Shown piece after piece: positions 59,830-64,000 of a DNA stretch of 64,000 bases. A program made the translations under genes and the position numbers. Source of the stretch: Anodontia alba (Eukaryota > Mollusca > Bivalvia > Lucinida > Lucinidae); NCBI GenBank assembly GCA_964016985.1, contig OZ024828.1, positions 13,794,742 through 13,858,741 of the forward strand. Reading direction: 5' to 3'. The first letter of the stretch is position 1, and every line of letters starts with the position of its first letter. The notes under the pieces were generated by a model. The model was not told the origin of the DNA, did no database searches, and worked only from the letters and a program-made list of their open reading frames with translations.

Positions 59830-60560
59830 AAAGTGAGATTGATTGATTGTTTTGGGGTTTAACGACACGTCAACCCTTATGAGTCATTTTGTGTCGTTTC
59901 CTAGAGAAAGGGAGAAAAAGTGATAGAAAAGATAGTAGAGGAGATGAAAGAGAGGGACAGGGAAGAAAGAGGAACAGGAATGAAAGTGAAGAAACAGACG
60001 AAATGAAACATGCCCCTCTACCCTTACCTGCTTTAAGGATAGCAGGCCTTGCCCAACTGTAAGCCAATATCAGTTGGATACCCTGGTGACTAAGATACAC
60101 GACACCTTTGCACTACCCAACCACCCCAAGAGAAAGTGAGAAAAGAGATAGAAGAGATAGTAGAGATGAAAGAGAGGGACAGGGAAGAAAGTGGAACAGG
60201 AATGGAAGTAAAGAAACAGAAGAAATAAAAACATTCCTCCTCTACCATTACCTGCTGTAAGAATAGCAGACCTTGTCCAACTGTAAGCCAATATCAGTTG
60301 GACACCCCAGTGACATAAGACACACCACATTCACCACACCCACCACTACCAAACCAGATGAAAGAGAAGGACAGGGGAAAAAGGAAAATGAATAAAAGTG
60401 AAGAAACAAAAAAAAAAATAAAAACATTCCCCCTCCACCCTTACCTGCTGCAAAAATAGCAGGCCTTGCCCAACTGTAAGCCATTATCAGTTGCAAGCCC
60501 CGGTGACTTAAGATACACGAAACCTTTGCCTCACCAAACCTGGTGACCCCCAAAATATTG
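59830..60560. repeat. Purine-rich tandem repeat, three units of 195-225 bp
   Basis: CAACTGTAAGCCAATATCAG or close variants recur at about 60054, 60278 and 60471, each followed by a TGACTAAGATACACGACACC-like line. GAAAGAGAGGGACAGGGAA precedes each. The long minus-strand frames here are low-complexity Leu/Ser/Phe artefacts. Confidence 0.8.
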
Positions 60561-60566
60561 GAAAAC

Positions 60567-60772
60567 CTTAACCATTACCATTCTTGGGGCTAATTCAGCA
60601 GATAACAAATTAATTATATTCTTCTCATTTTTCCCAGAAAATAGGCTCTGAGATCTCATGCAAATTGTCTCCTAGGAGACAATTTGCATGAAATATCAAA
60701 GCCTATTTTCTGGGAAAAATTAAGAAAAAAAAATTCAAAATGTCATTTACTGGAATTTTTACCAAGCATGCT
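60567..60772. mobile_element. MITE family G, clean copy
   Basis: CTTAACCATTACCATTCTTG at the left and TTTTACCAAGCATGCTTAGC at the right. The core AAATTGTCTCCTAGGAGACA is a perfect palindrome continuing outward. Confidence 0.82.
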
Positions 60773-60963
60773 TAGCTATACTTGTCCTAAAATTTGAACA
60801 AGCCAATTTTACTACCTGCTGATGTGTCTAAAAACTGCTGGGTGGGTGGCAGAGAGCAGAAATCCTGATCACACACTGCCTCATTTTGTGGCATCTTATC
60901 TTGAATCTCATAACACTGTTTGCTCAGGCCTGTCTATCCGAATACTTAAAGTAAATACAGTAT
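60773..60963. mobile_element. MITE family C copy, left end missing
   Basis: TACTTGTCCTAAAATTTGAA to ATCCGAATACTTAAAGTAAA. The core is diverged (GCAGAAATCCTGATCACACA). Confidence 0.7.
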
Positions 60964-60967
60964 GAAA

Positions 60968-61160
60968 ATAATCATGGCTCCAGATAAGAGAGTTTATTCC
61001 CTTAATAATTTTCTTATTTTATTTATTTCTACATGATAACATATGTTGTGGGTACTCATTAGAAGTGCCTCATGGAGGCACTTCTAATGAGCACCCACAA
61101 CATATGTTTTCATGGAGAAATAAAAAAAAAATCAATATTTTTTGGTTGAAAATAGAGGCC
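60968..61160. mobile_element. MITE family E, clean copy
   Basis: AACATATGTTGTGGGTACTC, ATTAGAAGTGCCTCATGGAG and GCACTTCTAATGAGCACCCA, with CATATGTTTTCATGGAG on return. ATGGCTCCAGATAAGAG is subterminal. Confidence 0.85.
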
Positions 61161-61442
61161 TGAGCTGCTACGGTAATGCTCACACAAGATTCAATCACAA
61201 TCAATTACATTAAAAATCAGGACACTGATCCAGATATGGTATGTTGTTGCTTTGAAACACAAAATGTCACTTTGCTTATTTCTCAAAACACTTCTCAGGA
61301 TGCCCCACAATTGTAAGAGATCATAATCCCAGAGAGCTCTTGGAACACGTTTATTTATTTGTTTTGTTTAAAGACAATAATAATGGATGATCCTTTTGTA
61401 GACATTTTGGATCACAAAATATGGTGATTTTTTTTTTTTTGT

Positions 61443-61803
61443 TAAAGGCTTCATATTCTTCAAAACAAGACATTTTATTATCCAAGAAAGGTTTAATAAA
61501 TTGATATATGGTATAAATACAATCATAAAATGGGGTATCTGACAGCCTGTAAAATTTCAGTTTGTCTCGTTCTTAAAATGAAATGATCTTTATCGTATCT
61601 CTGAATTAATGTTGCCAAAATTAATTCAGAGATATGATAAAAATCATTTCAATTTTGATCCAGTTCAAAAATGAGAGACTAACTGAAATTTTACATGCTG
61701 TCAGATGCCATATTTTATGATGGTATTAATGCTATATACGTATCAACTTATAAAAAAATTTTTTGGATTAAAAATGTCTTTTTTTTAGAAATATGGAGCC
61801 TTT
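61443..61803. mobile_element. Family H long palindrome
   Basis: AAGGCTTCATATTCTTCAAA to GAAATATGGAGCCTTTAATA. ATTAATGTTGCCAAAATTAA is the centre of symmetry. Arms of about 170 bp. Confidence 0.85.
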
Positions 61804-61829
61804 AATATTCTTCATGAAAATACTTTTTT

Positions 61830-61995
61830 TATATATACATTATAACTGCCTCAATGTAGCAATTCTAATAGTCAAGTGACATCAAAACTGTCCAAGTGAT
61901 ACAAGTCTGGTGAGTTTCTACAACATATGTTTTGTTGTTGAGAACTAAGAAAAAGAAAATTATCTTGATACCACTCTTTTTTGGACTGTTGTCCA
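61830..61995. mobile_element. MITE family E, heavily diverged
   Basis: AACTGCCTCAATGTAGCAAT, TCTAATAGTCAAG and TTTCTACAACATATGTTTTG. Only the order of motifs supports it. Confidence 0.4.
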
Positions 61996-62043
61996 TCTGA
62001 CAACTCTACCGCTGCTCATGTGAAAAGTCAACTGCTGTTCACT

Positions 62044-62257
62044 TTAACCCTAGTCCTGCTGAACCCAAATATACCCTGCCTTTGCAAACAGTGTAGATCT
62101 AGATCAGTTGGCTTCTGAAGAAGCCAACTGATCTGGATCTGCACTGTTTTACATTAAGTATGTGAATTTATAGCAACAATCCAGATCAAATAATCTGATT
62201 GGCTGAAAATTAGAAGTGGATGTGGCATCTTAATTTATTCAACAAGACAAGAGTTAA
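62044..62257. mobile_element. MITE family A copy (reverse)
   Basis: TTAACCCTAGTCCTGCTGAA to TTCAACAAGACAAGAGTTAA, 214 bp. The apex GGCTTCTGAAGAAGCC is intact. Confidence 0.87.
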
Positions 62258-62345
62258 TATTCTATGGCCTGTTCATGTGAATATTCTACCACTGTTCATG
62301 TGAATATTCTCCCTCTTGCTCATGTGAATACTTACCCAATGTTCA
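62258..62345. repeat. Short tandem repeat (GTTCATGTGAATATTCTACC), part 1
   Basis: GTTCATGTGAATATTCTACC-like units of 23-30 bp. The series resumes after the family A copy at 62546-62760, so that MITE lies inside it. Confidence 0.65.
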
Positions 62346-62347
62346 CC

Positions 62348-62545
62348 TTAACCCTTGCCATGCTGAATAAATCAAGATGCCACACCCACTTCTATTTGTC
62401 AGCCAATCAGATTACTTAATCCAGGCTGTTGATACAAATTCACATACTGAATGACAAACAGTGCCAATCCAGAGAAGCCAAATGATCTGGATCTACACTG
62501 TTTGTAAAAGCATGGCTTATCCGGGTTCAGCAGGACTAGGGTTAA
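62348..62545. mobile_element. MITE family A copy, partly deleted core
   Basis: TTAACCCTTGCCATGCTGAA to TTCAGCAGGACTAGGGTTAA. The left core arm has lost GATCAGTTGGC. Confidence 0.83.
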
Positions 62546-62760
62546 TATTTTACATTTGACTCAGAAAATATATTTATCTTGGGCCATCTCTTATCTGGTA
62601 TTGTTGTCCATTTAAGTACTCTATCACTGTTCATATAAAAACTTTACTGCTGTTTATGTAAATATTTTACCACTGTTCATATGAATAATTCACCACATTC
62701 AAATAACTGCTGTATCACTGTTACTGTTAATTTTCTACTTCCTGTTCATGTGCATGTACT
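62546..62760. repeat. Short tandem repeat, part 2
   Basis: CTGTTCATATAAAAACTTTA, CTGTTTATGTAAATATTTTA and CACTGTTCATATGAATAATT are units of the series at 62258. Confidence 0.6.
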
Positions 62761-62810
62761 TTTCACATGATGCTCTAAATTTGCTACATCTGGTGGATTT
62801 TCTGTCATGT

Positions 62811-62960
62811 TTTTTCACGGGAGACAATTTCTGTGACTTTCTGTTTGCTTTCCTGCATGACAGTCCCTTTCTGAAAGGGGTTGATTCTAAAAGGAAAGAA
62901 TTTGCTTTTAGAGTAGACCCCTTTTCAAAAGAGAGACAAAAGAATTTTGACAGAGTTGCC
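62811..62960. mobile_element. AGAGTAGACCCC-family repeat
   Basis: GACTTTCTGTTTGCTTTCCT, CCCTTTCTGAAAGGGGTTGA and AGAGTAGACCCCTTTTCAAA. Related to 2551-2675 and 16632-16656; 33795-33865 shares the TTTGCTTTCCTG part. Confidence 0.6.
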
Positions 62961-62970
62961 TGAATGAAAG

Positions 62971-63181
62971 TTAACCCTTAAAGCGCCAATTACAACTGCA
63001 GCAGATAACACTTTTTTTTTTTTTTTTTTCAGAGAAAACAAGTCTTGACATTTCATGTGAATTGTCTGCTTGGCAGACGATTCACATGAAATGTCAAGAC
63101 TTGTTTTCTCTGAAAAATAAAAAAAAAATTTTTTTTTGAATGTCATCTGCTACAAATTTTGCTTGGCGCATTAAGGGTTAA
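62971..63181. mobile_element. MITE family B, clean copy
   Basis: TTAACCCTTAAAGCGCCAAT to TTGGCGCATTAAGGGTTAA, 211 bp. The arms CAAGTCTTGACATTTCATGT are perfectly paired. Confidence 0.88.
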
Positions 63182-63374
63182 ATCAAATGAAGTGGCAAAA
63201 ACTATACTAGATTTCATATAAATGAATAACGTGACACTGATAACATTTTTTTACACATGCCTAAATTGTGCATTACATAATATGTGAAAACTGTGGCTTT
63301 GTCAGCCAATGGCTGTCGATGACATGGTCAATGGCATGGCTGTCTCAGTATTTGGGGCAAATACAGTATATCAT

Positions 63375-63619
63375 TTAACCCTTAAACTGCCAATCACAAC
63401 AATTGTCGTTTGCTTTATCATCTGCTTGTGATTTTAAAAGTCATTTTAGCAAACAGTGTGGACCCAGATCAGACTGCTCCTCCTGGAGCAGTCTGATCTG
63501 GGTCCACACTGTTTGCCTGTATGCAAAAATAGGTTTGAAAAGTTTGCAAGCATATTCAGCAGACGACATAACCAGACGACATTTTCAGATGCAGGTTTTC
63601 TTAACGTTTTAAGGGTTAA
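63375..63619. mobile_element. MITE family B with AAACAGTG core
   Basis: TTAACCCTTAAACTGCCAAT to TTAACGTTTTAAGGGTTAA, 245 bp. The core AGCAAACAGTGTGGACCCAG is perfectly paired around TGCTCCTCCTGGAGCA (63475-63490). Confidence 0.87.
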
Positions 63620-63855
63620 TTACTCAAAAAATTATTAAAAAGCAAATCTGGGATAAAACCTGTCCCAGTACAACCTAGCTTGCCTGAACAGAGCTGTCTT
63701 CAAAAACTTTAACCAAAAAATTCAACATAATTTTTTTTCTAAGTCTGTGACCTTGATCTCAGGGTCACTTATGCGGGTTAAGATGGTATAGCATAGAACT
63801 TCAGACCAATATCTAACAACAGGGTAAGAATGAACTTCTTTCATCCAGAGGATCA

Positions 63856-64000
63856 GGCCCCCAGGTTATAAAAAATTTTTCATGCTCAACTAAGCTGAGC
63901 ATGAAATTTGTACTGCTACTAATTCTCAAAATTCTTTCTTGCTAAACATAGCTGAGCATGAAAATTTCTCTGCTAATAAATATGAAAATGCCAACTTTAG
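63856..64000. mobile_element. Family I hairpin element, cut by the window end
   Basis: GGCCCCCAGGTTATAAAAAA, CATGCTCAACTAAGCTGAGC and ATATGAAAATGCCAACTTTA match the copy at 50412, here with internal order reversed. Confidence 0.8.

Noticed and set aside
59870..60553. Three overlapping minus-strand frames with similar SFLFLFLPCPSL-like peptides
   Set aside because: Low-complexity translation of a purine-rich tandem repeat; no domain, and frames differ between units.

Overview
This window is eukaryotic, AT-rich nuclear DNA. It has long introns, no operons, and a dense cover of short palindromic transposons (MITEs), tRNA-derived SINEs and composite tandem-repeat elements. One protein-coding gene can be supported: a five-exon gene on the + strand (CDS 21807-43928) for a secreted tissue inhibitor of metalloproteinases (TIMP). 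The TIMP, together with elements built like the 'pearl' elements described in bivalves (minisatellite core, ACGG/GACA-type microsatellite, conserved end), points to a mollusc, most likely a bivalve. The species call is inference.

Layout. 1-7600: a 248-bp CT microsatellite, then MITEs. 7600-16216: a composite element whose core is a 191-bp satellite, arranged as an alternating A/B dimer. It is split once by a 5.9-kb segment with 33-bp terminal inverted repeats and a TA duplication (8052-13916), and again by a Helentron/pearl-like element with its own 158-bp repeats (14252-15108). 16640-17490: a reverse-transcriptase fragment. 17500-21800: pearl-core remnants and MITEs upstream of TIMP. 21807-43928: the TIMP gene. 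Its introns (about 3.3, 3.3, 4.7 and 10.1 kb) hold most MITE families, two mariner transposase relics, a LINE 3' end, SINEs and two large composite elements. 43929-64000: no gene found; MITEs, a 31-bp minisatellite, another large composite element (about 51737-54300), a purine-rich tandem repeat and long fold-back elements.

MITE families, labelled here for reference. A: TTAA + CCCTTGTCCTGCTGAA ends. B: TTAA + CCCTTAAAGCGCCAA ends. C: ends like CCCTAAGTATTCGGACA. D: ends like AACCCATTGTAGTCGGGA. E: fold-back with GTGGGTACTCATTAGAA arms. F: ends like CATCACGAAAACATGCCTAT. G: ends like AGCATGCTGGGTAAAA. H: 320-375-bp palindrome beginning GGCTCCATATTCCTCAAAA. I: GGCCCCGAGGTTATAAAAC ends. J: CAACCTCTTTATAACAC ends.

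The most notable signal is that families with unrelated ends share the same central palindrome. An AAACAGTGYAGA-YCCAGATCAG hairpin sits in A, B-variants, C and D. A GGGTACTC-RTTAGAA hairpin sits in E and F. Apex bases often differ between copies in a paired, compensatory way. Ends and cores therefore behave as exchangeable modules. All repeat calls were made by eye; boundaries are accurate to a few bases only where target duplications or terminal inverted repeats are quoted.
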